From positions 930,001 through 994,000 of the forward strand of contig NZ_JARXYP010000002.1 in NCBI RefSeq assembly GCF_029893805.1: DNA of 64,000 bases, read 5' to 3'. Made by a program: the position numbers and the translations under genes. This document shows positions 1 to 9,005 of the stretch, one piece after another (positions within the stretch are counted from its first letter, which is position 1; each line of letters starts with the position of its first letter). Origin of the DNA: Streptomyces sp. SAI-135. GTDB taxonomy: Bacteria > Actinomycetota > Actinomycetes > Streptomycetales > Streptomycetaceae. The notes under the pieces were generated by a model. That model was not told the origin of the DNA and ran no database searches. It saw only the letters and a list, made by a program, of their open reading frames with translations.

Positions 1-2
1 AC

Positions 3-530
3 GGCGCCACCGCGGCCGCGATGACCGAGCGCCTGGACTCCGCCGCGCACAGCGTGCCGGCGCTGCGGCCGTTCGTGCCCGGTCTGCGGGGCGCGTTCGG
101 CGCGCTCGCCACCTGCGACTCCGGGCCGCCCGCCCAGCGCGTCCACGGCGACCTGCACCTGGGGCAGGTGCTGCGGGCCGGCCGGGAGTGGTTCGTCATC
201 GATTTCGAGGGCGAGCCGTCGCGCCCGCTCGCCGACCGGTGCACCGCGCAGTCCCCGGTACGGGACATCGCGGGCATGCTGCGGTCCTTCGACTACGCGG
301 CCCGGCAGCGCCGGCCCTGGCGCCCGGAGTGGGCGCGCCGCTGCCGGGAGGCCTTCTGCGGGGGCTATGCCGCCCTCGCCGGATGGGATCCACGCAAGAA
401 GCACGGCCTGCTGCGCGCCTACGAGACCGACCGGGCCGTCTACGAAGTCCTGTACGAGGCACGACACCGGCCCGACTGGTTGCCGGTGCCCATGGCGGCG
501 ATCGAGCGTCTCGCCGTGAGAGGAGACTGA
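3..530 (+). CDS. Maltokinase (Pep2/Mak1-type), C-terminal part only
   Basis: This is the 3' end of a gene that begins before the window; the frame is open from base 3, so the ATG at 21 is probably internal. Visible motifs are the kinase catalytic loop HGDLHLGQVL (about residues 48-57 of the visible part) followed by the metal-binding IDFEGEP, with which maltokinases phosphorylate maltose to maltose-1-phosphate using ATP. glgB follows after only 3 bases, which matches the treS/pep2-glgB order of the actinobacterial GlgE pathway making alpha-glucan from trehalose. The family name rests on the motif and the neighbour; the missing N-terminus cannot be checked here. Confidence 0.88.
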   Translation, partial: GATAAAMTERLDSAAHSVPALRPFVPGLRGAFGALATCDSGPPAQRVHGDLHLGQVLRAGREWFVIDFEGEPSRPLADRCTAQSPVRDIAGMLRSFDYAARQRRPWRPEWARRCREAFCGGYAALAGWDPRKKHGLLRAYETDRAVYEVLYEARHRPDWLPVPMAAIERLAVRGD

Positions 531-533
531 GCC

Positions 534-2741
534 GTGGCTTTGCGCGACACCTCACTGCCCGAGCCGTCCGGACCGGCGCACTGCGCCCCGGCCCCCGCGC
601 TCGACCCCGGTGACCGGGGCCGGCTGCTGGCCGGCGCCCACCACGACCCGCACGCCCTGCTGGGCGCCCACCCGGTGGCGGGCGGGATCGTCTTCCGGGC
701 CCTGCGCCCCTTCGCCCGCGGGGTGAGCGTCGTGATCGACGGCGAGCGCCGACGGCTGGCCTCGGAGGGCGACGGGCTCTTCTGCGGTCTGCTGCCCCTG
801 GACGCGATCCCCGACTACACCCTGCTGGTGGCGTACGCGGACGGCGAGCAGGAGGTGCACGACCCCTACCGTTTCCTGCCCGCGCTCGGCGAGACCGACC
901 TGCATCTGATCCGCGAGGGCCGTCACGAGCAGCTGTGGAAGGCCCTCGGTGCCGAGCCGATGACCCACGAGGGGGTGACCGGCACCCGCTTCACGGTCTG
1001 GGCGCCCAACGCCCAGGGCGTCCGGGTGGCAGGGGAGTTCACCTTCTGGGACGGCCAGGCCTTCCCGATGCGCTCGCTCGGTGCGTCCGGCGTGTGGGAG
1101 CTGTTCCTGCCGGGGATCGGTGAGGGTGCCCGCTACAAGTTCGAGATCACCTCCCGCTACGGCGACCGGTTCCTGAAGTCCGACCCGATGGCGCGCAGCA
1201 CCGAGGTGCCGCCCGCGACCGCGTCGGTGGTGACCGCCTCGCACTTCGAGTGGAGCGACGAGGAGTGGATGGCCCGGCGCGGCGAGCTCCCGGTGCACCA
1301 GGCACCGTTCTCGGTCTACGAGGTCCACCTCCCGTCCTGGCGACCGGGCCTGACGTACCGTCAGCTCGCCGAGCAGCTGCCCGCCTACGTCAAGGACCTG
1401 GGCTTCACCCACGTCGAGCTGATGCCGGTCGCCGAGCACCCCTTCGGCGGCTCCTGGGGCTACCAGGTCACCGGCTTCTACGCGCCCACGGCACGCCTCG
1501 GCACCCCCGACGACTTCAAGTACCTGATCGACGCCCTCCACCAAGCCGGCATCGGTGTGATCATGGACTGGGTGCCGGCCCATTTCCCCAAGGACGACTG
1601 GGCGCTGGCCCGCTTCGACGGGGACCCGCTGTACGAGCCGGGGGACTCCCGGCGGGCCGAGCACCCGGACTGGGGGACGTACGAGTTCGACTTCGGGCGC
1701 GTCGAGGTGCGCAACTTCCTGGTCGCCAACGCCGTGTACTGGTGCGAGGAGTTCCACATCGACGGCCTGCGGGTCGACGCGGTCGCCTCCATGCTCTACC
1801 TCGACTACTCGCGCGACTCCGGCCAGTGGAGCCCCAACGTGTTCGGGGGCCGGGAGGATCTCGACGCGGTCGCCTTCCTCCAGGAGATGAACGCCACCGT
1901 GTACCGGCGGGCGCCGGGTGTCGTCACCATCGCCGAGGAGTCCACGGCCTGGGACGGCGTGACCCGCCCCACGGACAGCGGGGGCCTGGGTTTCGGCCTG
2001 AAGTGGAACATGGGCTGGATGCACGACTCCCTCGGCTACATCAGCCATGAGCCGGTGCACCGCAAGTACCACCACAACGAGATGACCTTCTCGATGGTGT
2101 ACGCGTACAGCGAGAACTACGTCCTGCCGATCTCCCACGACGAGGTCGTGCACGGCAAGCAGGCGCTGGTGTCGAAGATGCCGGGCGACTGGTGGCAGCA
2201 GCGCGCCAACCACCGGGCGTACCTCGGCTTCATGTGGGCGCATCCCGGCAAGCAACTCCTCTTCATGGGCCAGGAGTTCGCCCAGGGCGCGGAGTGGTCC
2301 GAGGCCCACGGGCCCGACTGGTGGCTGCTCGACCCGGGCTACGGGGCCGAGGCCGACCACCGGGGCGTCCGGGATCTCGTGCGCGATCTGAACACCGTCT
2401 ACCGGCAGACCCCCGCCCTGTGGGAGCGGGACACCGACCCGGGCGGCTTCCGCTGGGTGGTCGGCGACGCGGCCGAGGACAACGTCTTCGCCTTCCTGAG
2501 GTTCGACACGGCGGGCGGGCCGCTGCTCGCGGTCTCGAACCTCTCCCCCGTGGTGCGCGAGGACTACCGCCTCACCGTCCCCGAGGGCCACCCCCTGTGG
2601 CAGGAGTCCCTCAACACCGACGCCGCCCGGTACGGCGGCGGCGACGTCGTCCTGCGTGACCCGGTCAAGGCGGAGGACGGGGCGCTGCGGCTCACCCTGC
2701 CGCCGCTGGCGACGGTGTGGCTGGTCCCGGTGCCCGGCTGA
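534..2741 (+). CDS. glgB: 1,4-alpha-glucan branching enzyme GlgB
   Basis: Transfers alpha-1,4 glucan segments to alpha-1,6 positions; in the GlgE pathway it branches the maltosyl-extended glucan. The 735-residue length is usual for long GlgB with an extra N-terminal module and a CBM48 domain (about residues 120-215) before the GH13 barrel. The likely nucleophile is Asp415 in RVDAV, the acid/base is Glu468 in TIAEEST, and the third acidic residue lies in [11 protein letters not shown]; the 415-468 spacing is the same as in E. coli GlgB. The GTG start at 534 has the RBS AGGAGA inside the end of the upstream maltokinase gene, so the two are probably co-translated. Confidence 0.97.
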   Translation: MALRDTSLPEPSGPAHCAPAPALDPGDRGRLLAGAHHDPHALLGAHPVAGGIVFRALRPFARGVSVVIDGERRRLASEGDGLFCGLLPLDAIPDYTLLVAYADGEQEVHDPYRFLPALGETDLHLIREGRHEQLWKALGAEPMTHEGVTGTRFTVWAPNAQGVRVAGEFTFWDGQAFPMRSLGASGVWELFLPGIGEGARYKFEITSRYGDRFLKSDPMARSTEVPPATASVVTASHFEWSDEEWMARRGELPVHQAPFSVYEVHLPSWRPGLTYRQLAEQLPAYVKDLGFTHVELMPVAEHPFGGSWGYQVTGFYAPTARLGTPDDFKYLIDALHQAGIGVIMDWVPAHFPKDDWALARFDGDPLYEPGDSRRAEHPDWGTYEFDFGRVEVRNFLVANAVYWCEEFHIDGLRVDAVASMLYLDYSRDSGQWSPNVFGGREDLDAVAFLQEMNATVYRRAPGVVTIAEESTAWDGVTRPTDSGGLGFGLKWNMGWMHDSLGYISHEPVHRKYHHNEMTFSMVYAYSENYVLPISHDEVVHGKQALVSKMPGDWWQQRANHRAYLGFMWAHPGKQLLFMGQEFAQGAEWSEAHGPDWWLLDPGYGAEADHRGVRDLVRDLNTVYRQTPALWERDTDPGGFRWVVGDAAEDNVFAFLRFDTAGGPLLAVSNLSPVVREDYRLTVPEGHPLWQESLNTDAARYGGGDVVLRDPVKAEDGALRLTLPPLATVWLVPVPG

Positions 2742-2848
2742 GGCCGCAGGCGACGCGGAGGTGTCCGACCGTCCCGAAGGGGCAGTCGGGGTCGTACGAG
2801 AACCCGCATCCTCGTCGTCGCCGAGGGCCACAGAAAGGGCTGCATCAC

Positions 2849-3937
2849 GTGCGCACCGTGGGAGTGGAGGAGGAACTCCTCCTGGTCGACCCCGAGACCG
2901 GCGAGCCGCAGGCACTGTCCGCGGCCGTACTCGCGCGGGCCGAGCAGGACGAGCCCGACCAGGACGTCTTCGAGAAGGAACTGCACAACCAGATGCTGGA
3001 GTTCGCCACGCACCCGCAGTCGGGCATGGACGAACTGCGCGCGGAGATCGTGCGCTGCCGCAAGGAGGCGGCCCGGCTCGCCGGCGACAGCGGGTGCTCC
3101 GTGGCCTCCCTCGCCACCTCGCCGCTGCCCGTCAGCCCCTCGGTGGGTGTCGGCCGGCGCTACCAGTGGATGGCGCAGCAGTACGGCATCGCCACCCGGG
3201 AGCAGCTCGTCATGGGCTGCCATGTCCATGTGTCGGTGGAGTCCGACGAGGAGGCCGTCGCCGTCGTCGACCGGATCCAGCCCTGGCTGACCGTGCTGGC
3301 CGCGATGAGCGCCAACTCGCCCTTCTGGCAGGGCAAGGACACCGGGTACAGCAGTTACCGCAGCCGGGTGTGGCAGCGCTGGCCCTCGGCCGGCCCGACC
3401 GAGCCGTTCCGCTCGGCGGAGCGCTATCACCGGCGGGTCGCGGACATGGTGGCCACCGGTGTCATCCTGGACGAGGGGATGATCTACTTCGACGCCCGGC
3501 TGTCCCGGAACTACCCGACGGTGGAGATCCGGGTCGCGGACGTCTGCCTGCACGCGGACACCGCCGTGCTCCTCGCGACCCTCGCCCGCGGGCTGGTGGA
3601 GACGGCCGCGCGCGAGTGGCGGGCGGAGCGGCAGCCGGTGACGCACAGTGTGAGCCTGCTGCGGCTGGCGGCCTGGCAGGCGGCGCGCTCCGGTCTGTCG
3701 GAGGAGCTGCTCCACCCGGCGACGATGCACCGCATGCCGGCGGAGACGGTGGTGCGGGCCCTGCTGGAGCACATCGAGGACGCGCTCGCCGACAGCGGCG
3801 ACCTGGACCGGGCGCGCGAGTCGTGCGCCGAACTGCTGCGGCACGGCAACGGCGCCCGGGTGCAGCGCGAGCTGCTGGAACGCACCGGGAGCCTGCGGAG
3901 CGTGGTCACCGAGTGCGTGCGGCTGACCCAGTCGTAG
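2849..3937 (+). CDS. Carboxylate-amine ligase, glutamate-cysteine ligase type 2 (YbdK) family
   Basis: The 362-residue protein from the GTG at 2849 (RBS GAAAGGG about 10 bases upstream) opens with TVGVEEELLLVD, the typical N-terminus of YbdK/GCS2 proteins, and carries HVHVSVE and RNYPTVEIRVADV, where this ATP-grasp-like fold binds metal and substrate. Family members make gamma-glutamyl-cysteine-like amides or have unknown substrates. Actinobacteria usually make mycothiol rather than glutathione, so the true substrate is uncertain. It follows glgB by about 107 bases and could be read from its own promoter. The frame is open upstream to 2717, but that part has no family similarity that I recognise. 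Confidence 0.88.
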   Translation: MRTVGVEEELLLVDPETGEPQALSAAVLARAEQDEPDQDVFEKELHNQMLEFATHPQSGMDELRAEIVRCRKEAARLAGDSGCSVASLATSPLPVSPSVGVGRRYQWMAQQYGIATREQLVMGCHVHVSVESDEEAVAVVDRIQPWLTVLAAMSANSPFWQGKDTGYSSYRSRVWQRWPSAGPTEPFRSAERYHRRVADMVATGVILDEGMIYFDARLSRNYPTVEIRVADVCLHADTAVLLATLARGLVETAAREWRAERQPVTHSVSLLRLAAWQAARSGLSEELLHPATMHRMPAETVVRALLEHIEDALADSGDLDRARESCAELLRHGNGARVQRELLERTGSLRSVVTECVRLTQS

Positions 3938-3940
3938 TCC

Positions 3941-4174
3941 TCACAGGGCCAGGACGATCGCGTACACCAGGAAGAACGCGGCGACGAGGACGACCAGGAC
4001 GAGGATCAGGGCCAGTGGGCCCTTGGCCCAGCCCTTGGTGGGGTTGTGCGTCTCCCGGGGGCCGGCCTCGGGCAGGCTGCTCTCGGCGGGCGGGGTCTCG
4101 CCCGGGGGTACGCCGCCGCCCGGTTCCAGTCCGGTGGTGCGCTCGGGTTCGGGATCGGGGTTCGTGTAACTCAT
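3941..4174 (-). CDS. Small single-pass membrane protein (DUF6480-like)
   Basis: A 77-residue protein. Residues 1-50 are rich in Pro, Gly and Glu (NPDPEPERTTGLEPGGGVPP), followed by a basic patch KGWAKG and one long hydrophobic segment LALILVLVVLVAAFF near the C-terminus. This architecture is that of the short Streptomyces proteins I know as DUF6480; the function is unknown. The ATG at 4174 is preferred over upstream in-frame codons because the conserved MSYTNPDP start fits the family. It converges on the YbdK gene with 3 bases between stops. It is predicted to have a cytoplasmic or extracellular acidic tail anchored by the C-terminal helix. Confidence 0.7.
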   Translation of the reverse strand: MSYTNPDPEPERTTGLEPGGGVPPGETPPAESSLPEAGPRETHNPTKGWAKGPLALILVLVVLVAAFFLVYAIVLAL

Positions 4175-4326
4175 GCGGTCCGAGTGCCCCGATCTCGACG
4201 AGATCACGGGTGACCGCTTACTTCCGCATTCCAGGTACCACTCGCTCGCGCCTGGGCTAGATTCGAGCACCGCGGATGACCGAGCTCGTCCGCGCCGTCA
4301 CAGCCCGTACACGTCAGGAGCAGCGC

Positions 4327-6231
4327 ATGCGCGACTTCGCCCTCGCTCCCCGGACCATCTCGCGCTCCAGCGGCGGTCTGGCAGACAGCGTGTTCGAGCG
4401 GGCGGAATCGGATCCCACCCTGCCGGTGCTGGCCCGCCGTCCCGAGGGCTCCACGGGAGGCTGGCAGGAGGTCACGGCCGTCGAGCTGCGCGACGAGGTC
4501 GTGGACCTGGCGAAGGGACTGGTCGCCTCCGGGATCTCGCCCGGCCACCGGGTGGCGATCATGGCGCGCACCCGTTACGAGTGGACGGTCCTCAGTTACG
4601 CCCTGTGGACGGTGGGCGCCGAGGTCGTACCGATCTATCCGACGTCCGCCCGCGAGCAGGTCGAGTGGATCCTGCGCGACGCCGACTGCGTGGCCGTGGT
4701 GGTGGAGGACGAGCAGGCGGTCATGACGGTCGGATCGGTGTGCGCCTCGCTCCCCCGGCTGCGCCACGTCTGGCAGCTGGACGCGGGGGCGCTGGAGGAC
4801 CTGACGGAGCGGGGCCGCTTGATCCCGCTGGCCACGGTCGAGTCGCTGCGCCGTATCGTGCTGCCGGACTCCACGGCAGCCATCGCCTACACCTCCGGAA
4901 CCACGGGCCACGCGCTGGGCTGCGCGCTCAGCCACCGCGGCCTGGCGAGCCCGGTCGACACCCTCCTGGAGGGCTGGCGCCAGATCACGGCGGCCCCGGG
5001 AGAACAGCCGTCCGTCCTCGCCTTCCTGCCCTTCTCCCATGTGTACGGCCTCATGATCCAGGGCTTGTGCATCCGCGGCGGCCTGCTCATGGCCCACGAG
5101 CCCGACCTGAGCGAGGAGGCCCTGGCGGTCTCCCTGCAGTCCTTCCGCCCCACCTACTTCTACGCCGTCCCCTCGGTCTTCGAGAAGATCTACAAGAACT
5201 TCCTGCGCGCCTCCCAGCAGGCCGGCCGCGGCGCCCTGTTCGAACGGGCCGCCGACACGGCCCGGGACTTCGCCCTGGCCTGCGAGCGGCAGCGCCTCGG
5301 CGAGGGCCCCGGTCCCGGCTTCGACCTGCGGCTCCAGCACGCCCTGTACGAACGCACGGTGTACCGCAGACTGCGGGCCGCGCTGGGCGGCCGGGCCCGC
5401 CGCGCCACCTCGGGCGGCTCCACCCTGGGCCGTGAGCTCTCCCTGTTCTACGAGGGCATCGGCGTCTACGTGCACGACGGGTACGGCCTCACGGAGACCT
5501 GCGGCGGGATCACCATGCAACCGCTGGGCCGGGAGAAGTCCGGGACCGTCGGCCGCCCCCTGCCCGGCGTGGATCTGCGGGTGGCGGACGACGGGGAGAT
5601 CCTGGTGCGCGGCCCGTCCGTGTTCCAGGGCTATGTGAACGACGAGGCCGCCACCCGGGCCGCGCTGTACGGCGGCTGGCTGGCCACCGGGGACCTGGGG
5701 CGGCTGGACGCCGACGGCTATCTGACGATCACCGGCCGCAAGAAGGACATCATCGTCACCACCAGCGGCAAGAGCGTGGCCCCGGCCGCCCTGGAGCACC
5801 GGCTGAGGATGCATCCGCTGATCCACCAGGCCGTGGTGGTAGGCGACAACCGGCCCTGCGTGGGCGCCCTGCTCACCCTGGACCCGGTGTTCCTGGCCCA
5901 CTGGCGCGGGGTCATGGCGGCCCAGCAGGACCCCTCGGCGCGTGAGGCCCGGGAGGAGAACGCGCTGCGGGAGGAGATCGCCCGGGCCGTGGCCGCCGCC
6001 AACAGCACGGTCTCGCGCGCGGAGTCGATCCGGGTGTTCCGGGTGCTGTCGGAGCCGTTCGACCTGGCCAACGGCCTGCTGACGCCGTCGATGAAGCTGC
6101 GCCGCGACGAGATCGTGCGCCGGTACGCGACGGAGATCGACGCGATGTACCAGGCCCGCTCGGCCGGCGCCCGGCGCGTTTCGACGGAAGACGTGCTGAG
6201 CTGGGACGACTCGGACAACGTGTTCCGGTGA
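4327..6231 (+). CDS. Long-chain fatty acid-CoA ligase (FadD15-like, ANL superfamily)
   Basis: The 634-residue AMP-forming acyl-CoA synthetase would activate fatty acids with ATP and CoA. The start is the ATG at 4327, with AGGAG 8 bases upstream; an earlier ATG at 4276 lacks an RBS. The phosphate-binding motif at about 187-197 reads YTSGTTGHALG where the family has TSGTTGxPKG, so its Pro and Lys are Ala and Leu. The rest looks intact: DGYGLTETCGG (A5), TGDLGRLDADGY (A7), TGRKKDIIV (A8) and the C-terminal SGKSVAPA holding the catalytic Lys. The following ATPase gene may start inside the stop codon (GTGA). Substrate chain length is inferred from family resemblance only. Confidence 0.9.
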   Translation: MRDFALAPRTISRSSGGLADSVFERAESDPTLPVLARRPEGSTGGWQEVTAVELRDEVVDLAKGLVASGISPGHRVAIMARTRYEWTVLSYALWTVGAEVVPIYPTSAREQVEWILRDADCVAVVVEDEQAVMTVGSVCASLPRLRHVWQLDAGALEDLTERGRLIPLATVESLRRIVLPDSTAAIAYTSGTTGHALGCALSHRGLASPVDTLLEGWRQITAAPGEQPSVLAFLPFSHVYGLMIQGLCIRGGLLMAHEPDLSEEALAVSLQSFRPTYFYAVPSVFEKIYKNFLRASQQAGRGALFERAADTARDFALACERQRLGEGPGPGFDLRLQHALYERTVYRRLRAALGGRARRATSGGSTLGRELSLFYEGIGVYVHDGYGLTETCGGITMQPLGREKSGTVGRPLPGVDLRVADDGEILVRGPSVFQGYVNDEAATRAALYGGWLATGDLGRLDADGYLTITGRKKDIIVTTSGKSVAPAALEHRLRMHPLIHQAVVVGDNRPCVGALLTLDPVFLAHWRGVMAAQQDPSAREAREENALREEIARAVAAANSTVSRAESIRVFRVLSEPFDLANGLLTPSMKLRRDEIVRRYATEIDAMYQARSAGARRVSTEDVLSWDDSDNVFR

Positions 6232-6788
6232 GACCGCCTTTGTCGGCCGCCTTCCCCGAGGTGAGGACGATTGGGCGGCCTGCCCTCGGGAACACGGCTC
6301 AGTGGCGACATGAGAGAGTACGACAACCCGTTGACGCCGGGCCGTGCAAGCGGCACGGCACCGAGTTGCATTGGGACGAGACACTGACTTCCGAGGCGAT
6401 TCCGAGCCGCACCACCCGTTTCGCGGGCGAGCCGCAATGCGTGACGGGTGCGCGGCTCGCCGCTGAAGAATTCCTGGACGACCTGAGCCAGAGCGTGCCA
6501 CCCGCGACCCCCGAGCACTGGGACGACATCCTGCTCGTGGTCACGGAACTGGCCGCCAACGCCGTCCAGTACGCGCCCGGCCCCTTCGTGCTGCGCATGC
6601 GCCGCACCTTCGACGGCGTGCACGTGACGTTGCGCGACACCAACCCGACACCGCCGGCCCCCCGTTCCTTCGATCCGCGCACGGGCGGCGGCGGCATCGG
6701 CTGGCATCTGGTGCACGCCCTGTGCGACCAGGTCAGCGTGGTGACCGACGAGCGCGGCAAGGACGTGCACGTCTTCCTGCCGTGGTGA
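6228..6788 (+). CDS. ATP-binding protein, RsbW-like serine kinase/anti-sigma fold
   Basis: A GHKL-type ATPase domain in the C-terminal 120 residues: N-box VVTELAANAVQYAP and G-box GGGGIGWHLV. Streptomyces have dozens of such single-domain proteins; some bind sigma factors or phosphorylate anti-anti-sigma proteins, most are uncharacterised. The start is uncertain. The GTG at 6228 overlaps the fadD stop (GTGA) and gives 186 residues; a GTG at 6261 is another choice, and the first 45 residues are unlike the family. A 25-codon ORF in another frame begins at the ATG at 6310. The gene stops 15 bases short of the convergent PRC-barrel gene. No partner sigma factor is adjacent. Confidence 0.8.
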   Translation: MRPPLSAAFPEVRTIGRPALGNTAQWRHERVRQPVDAGPCKRHGTELHWDETLTSEAIPSRTTRFAGEPQCVTGARLAAEEFLDDLSQSVPPATPEHWDDILLVVTELAANAVQYAPGPFVLRMRRTFDGVHVTLRDTNPTPPAPRSFDPRTGGGGIGWHLVHALCDQVSVVTDERGKDVHVFLPW

Positions 6789-6803
6789 CCTCCCCCGGTC
6801 CGG

Positions 6804-7163
6804 TCAGGCGGTCGCCGTGAGCCGCAGATAGTAGGCACCGACCGCCGCGAGGTACTCACGGTCCCTGGTCTCGCTGTCGGTGCGGAAGCGGGGGGCCGCC
6901 TTCACCTCCGACCCGGTGCAGGCCAGCGTGATCCGCCGGTCCTCGGTGTCGACGCGGGTGACGACGCCCACCGGGACCAGGACGCTGCGGCCGAAGATCC
7001 AGACGCCGGTGTCGACGACGAGGTGCTCCATGCCCTCGGGGGCGGCCTGCCGGTCCACGTGTCCGATGGTGCCGTCGCTCGCGACGACGGTGAAGCCGGT
7101 CAGGTCCTGTCCCTCGACGTATCCGCTGTGCGGCGCGTACGACCAGATTCTGTCAGTGGTCAC
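6804..7163 (-). CDS. PRC-barrel domain protein
   Basis: A 119-residue protein whose N-terminal 80 residues resemble the PRC-barrel: GQDLTGFTVVASDGTIGHVD, then HLVVDTGVWIFGRSVLVPVG, the usual beta-strand pattern that ends with a predicted surface for protein or RNA binding. The GTG at 7163 is chosen because the domain begins right after it and GGAGGG lies about 10 bases upstream; the frame is open to 7277. Streptomyces PRC-barrel proteins of this size are often stress-induced, but no role can be read from the sequence. A SigB-type promoter match lies 70 bases upstream (7233-7257). It is divergent from the NADH dehydrogenase. Confidence 0.82.
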   Translation of the reverse strand: MTTDRIWSYAPHSGYVEGQDLTGFTVVASDGTIGHVDRQAAPEGMEHLVVDTGVWIFGRSVLVPVGVVTRVDTEDRRITLACTGSEVKAAPRFRTDSETRDREYLAAVGAYYLRLTATA

Positions 7164-7232
7164 GCTGGTCCTTCCCTCCCGAGCACTGCACGGATCCCGC
7201 CTCCTCGCTGCGAGCGGGCCCACAGCACCCCC

Positions 7233-7257
7233 ATACCCCTTGGCCGCACACACATTC
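7233..7257 (-). promoter_or_regulatory. Candidate SigB-type promoter for the PRC-barrel gene
   Basis: Read on the minus strand: GAAT at 7257-7254, a 15-base spacer, then GGGTAT at 7238-7233. This fits the pattern GNNT-N14-16-GGGTAY reported for Streptomyces SigB-family promoters. The -10 lies 70 bases before the GTG start. It is a short-pattern match and not proof. Confidence 0.45.
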
Positions 7258-7431
7258 GGCGAGCGGCACCCGCACAAGCGGTTTCCCCGCGTCCGGTCCG
7301 CGCACCTCCTTCACCTTTCTCCCGGTGCACTTTCAGGTCAGGACGGGCAAGGTGGTCATCGACGCATTCGTCGCGCCCACATGGGCAGACGAAGGGCGTT
7401 CGAGGCAGACCGCCTGGAGCCGCAGAAAGGG

Positions 7432-8808
7432 ATGAACACCGTGACACGACCCAGGATCCTGGTGGTTGGCGCCGGCTTCGCCGGAGTCGAGTGCGTGCGC
7501 CGGCTGGAGCGGAAGCTCTCCCCCGACGAAGCCGACGTCACCCTGGTGACGCCGTTCGCCTACCAGCTCTATCTCCCCCTGCTGCCCCAGGTCGCCTCCG
7601 GCGTGCTGACGCCCCAGTCGATCGCCGTCTCCCTGCGCCGCAGCAAGAAGTACCGCACCCGGATCATCCCGGGCGGCGCGATCGGCGTGGACCTCAAGGC
7701 CAAGGTCTGCGTGATCCGCACCATCACCGACGAGATCGTCAACGAGCCGTACGACTACATCGTGCTGGCTCCCGGCAGCATCACCCGGACCTTCGACATC
7801 CCCGGTCTCACCGAGCACGCCTTCGGCATGAAGACCCTTGCCGAGGCGGCCTACATCCGGGACCACGTCATCTCCCAGCTGGACCTCGCGGACGCCAGCC
7901 ACGACCCGGCCGAGCGCGCGGCCCGGCTCCAGTTCGTGGTCGTCGGCGGCGGATACGCCGGTACCGAGACCGCGGCCTGTCTGCAGAAGCTCACCCACGC
8001 GGCGGTCAAGCGCTACCCGCGCATCGATCCCGCGCTGATCAAGTGGCACCTGATCGACATCGCCCCGAAGCTGATGCCGGAGCTCGGCGACAAGCTGGGC
8101 CGCAGCGCGCAGGAGATCCTGCGCCGGCGCGGCATCGACGTGTCGCTCGGTGTCTCCATCGAGAAGGCGGGCCCCGAGGAGGTCACCTTCACCGACGGCC
8201 GGGTGATCCCCACCCGGACCCTGATCTGGACGGCCGGCGTCGTCGCGAGCCCGCTCATCGCCACCCTCGGTGCCGAAACGATTCGCGGACGGCTCGCGGT
8301 CACCGCCGAGATGACCCTGCCGGGCCAGGACGGCGTGTTCGCGCTCGGCGACTCCGCGGCCGTGCCCGACAAGGCGAAGGACGACGAGAGCGCGATCTGC
8401 CCGCCCACGGCGCAGCACGCCATGCGTCAGGGCAGGACGGTCGCCGACAACGTCATCGCGACGCTGCGGGGCCAGGCGCTCCAGCCGTACGTCCACAAGG
8501 ACATGGGACTCGTGGTCGACCTCGGCGGCACGGACGCCGTCTCCAAGCCGCTCGGCATCGAACTGCGCGGACTGCCCGCCCAGTTCGCCGCCCGCGGCTA
8601 CCACTGGGCGGCGCTGCGCACCAACGTCGCCAAGGTCCGCGTGGCCACGAACTGGACGCTGAACGCCATCGCGGGCGACGATTTCGTCCGCACCGGCTTC
8701 CAGGCCCGCAAGCCCGCCAAGCTGAAGGACTTCGAGTACACGGACGCGTACCTGACGCCGGAACAGGTCAGGGCGCAGGTCGAGGGGACACGGCAGGTGG
8801 ACCAGTAG
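7432..8808 (+). CDS. ndh: Type II NADH dehydrogenase (NDH-2)
   Basis: A 458-residue single-subunit flavoprotein that would pass electrons from NADH to menaquinone at the membrane without pumping protons. The FAD Rossmann motif VVGAGFAGVE is near residues 11-20, the NADH motif VVVGGGYAGTE near 168-178, and a final FAD-contacting stretch GVFALGDSAAV. The start is the ATG at 7432 behind AGAAAGG; a GTG three codons on is possible. The C-terminal part contains NWTLNAIAGDDFVRTGF, where NDH-2 proteins sit on the membrane. The 268-base gap upstream contains no ORF I believe. Two hairpin-capable sequences follow the stop. Confidence 0.93.
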   Translation: MNTVTRPRILVVGAGFAGVECVRRLERKLSPDEADVTLVTPFAYQLYLPLLPQVASGVLTPQSIAVSLRRSKKYRTRIIPGGAIGVDLKAKVCVIRTITDEIVNEPYDYIVLAPGSITRTFDIPGLTEHAFGMKTLAEAAYIRDHVISQLDLADASHDPAERAARLQFVVVGGGYAGTETAACLQKLTHAAVKRYPRIDPALIKWHLIDIAPKLMPELGDKLGRSAQEILRRRGIDVSLGVSIEKAGPEEVTFTDGRVIPTRTLIWTAGVVASPLIATLGAETIRGRLAVTAEMTLPGQDGVFALGDSAAVPDKAKDDESAICPPTAQHAMRQGRTVADNVIATLRGQALQPYVHKDMGLVVDLGGTDAVSKPLGIELRGLPAQFAARGYHWAALRTNVAKVRVATNWTLNAIAGDDFVRTGFQARKPAKLKDFEYTDAYLTPEQVRAQVEGTRQVDQ

Positions 8809-8830
8809 GTGTGGCACACGTCACGCCGGG

Positions 8831-8859
8831 CCGCCGATCGGTTTCCAGCCGGTCGGCGG
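8831..8859 (+). terminator. Hairpin downstream of ndh
   Basis: Inverted repeat CCGCCGATCGG / CCGGTCGGCGG with a 7-base loop (one A-G mismatch in an 11-bp stem), 22 bases after the ndh stop. There is no U-run, as is common for Streptomyces terminators. Confidence 0.45.
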
Positions 8860-8899
8860 TCGTAGGAGGGACAGCACAGCGCTTTCCCGAAAGGACACT

Positions 8900-8937
8900 C
8901 CCCTGGCCGAGACCGTGAAGGGCCCCGAGGCCAGGGG
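8900..8937 (+). repeat. Inverted repeat CCCCTGGCC / GGCCAGGGG
   Basis: A perfect 9-bp inverted repeat with a 20-base centre between ndh and the FUSC gene. It could be a second termination hairpin after ndh or part of the leader of the next gene; the sequence does not decide. Confidence 0.4.
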
Positions 8938-9005
8938 CGAGTGACTCACCCCGCCGTGCCATGCTGGAACGGATCATGACGTGACACGGGAGTGAGTACG
9001 GCGGA

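Noticed and set aside
552..2915. Minus-strand ORF of 787 codons across glgB
   Set aside because: It is the antisense shadow of glgB; composition is Arg/Gly/Val-rich with no family motif.
6310..6387. 25-codon ORF from ATG 6310 within the 5' part of the ATPase gene
   Set aside because: Too short, no SD that stands out, and not supported by any similarity that I know.
7148..7165. TGTCAGTGG, similar to the RecA-NDp promoter element
   Set aside because: No TAGnnT at the required spacing; it lies at the start codon of the PRC-barrel gene.
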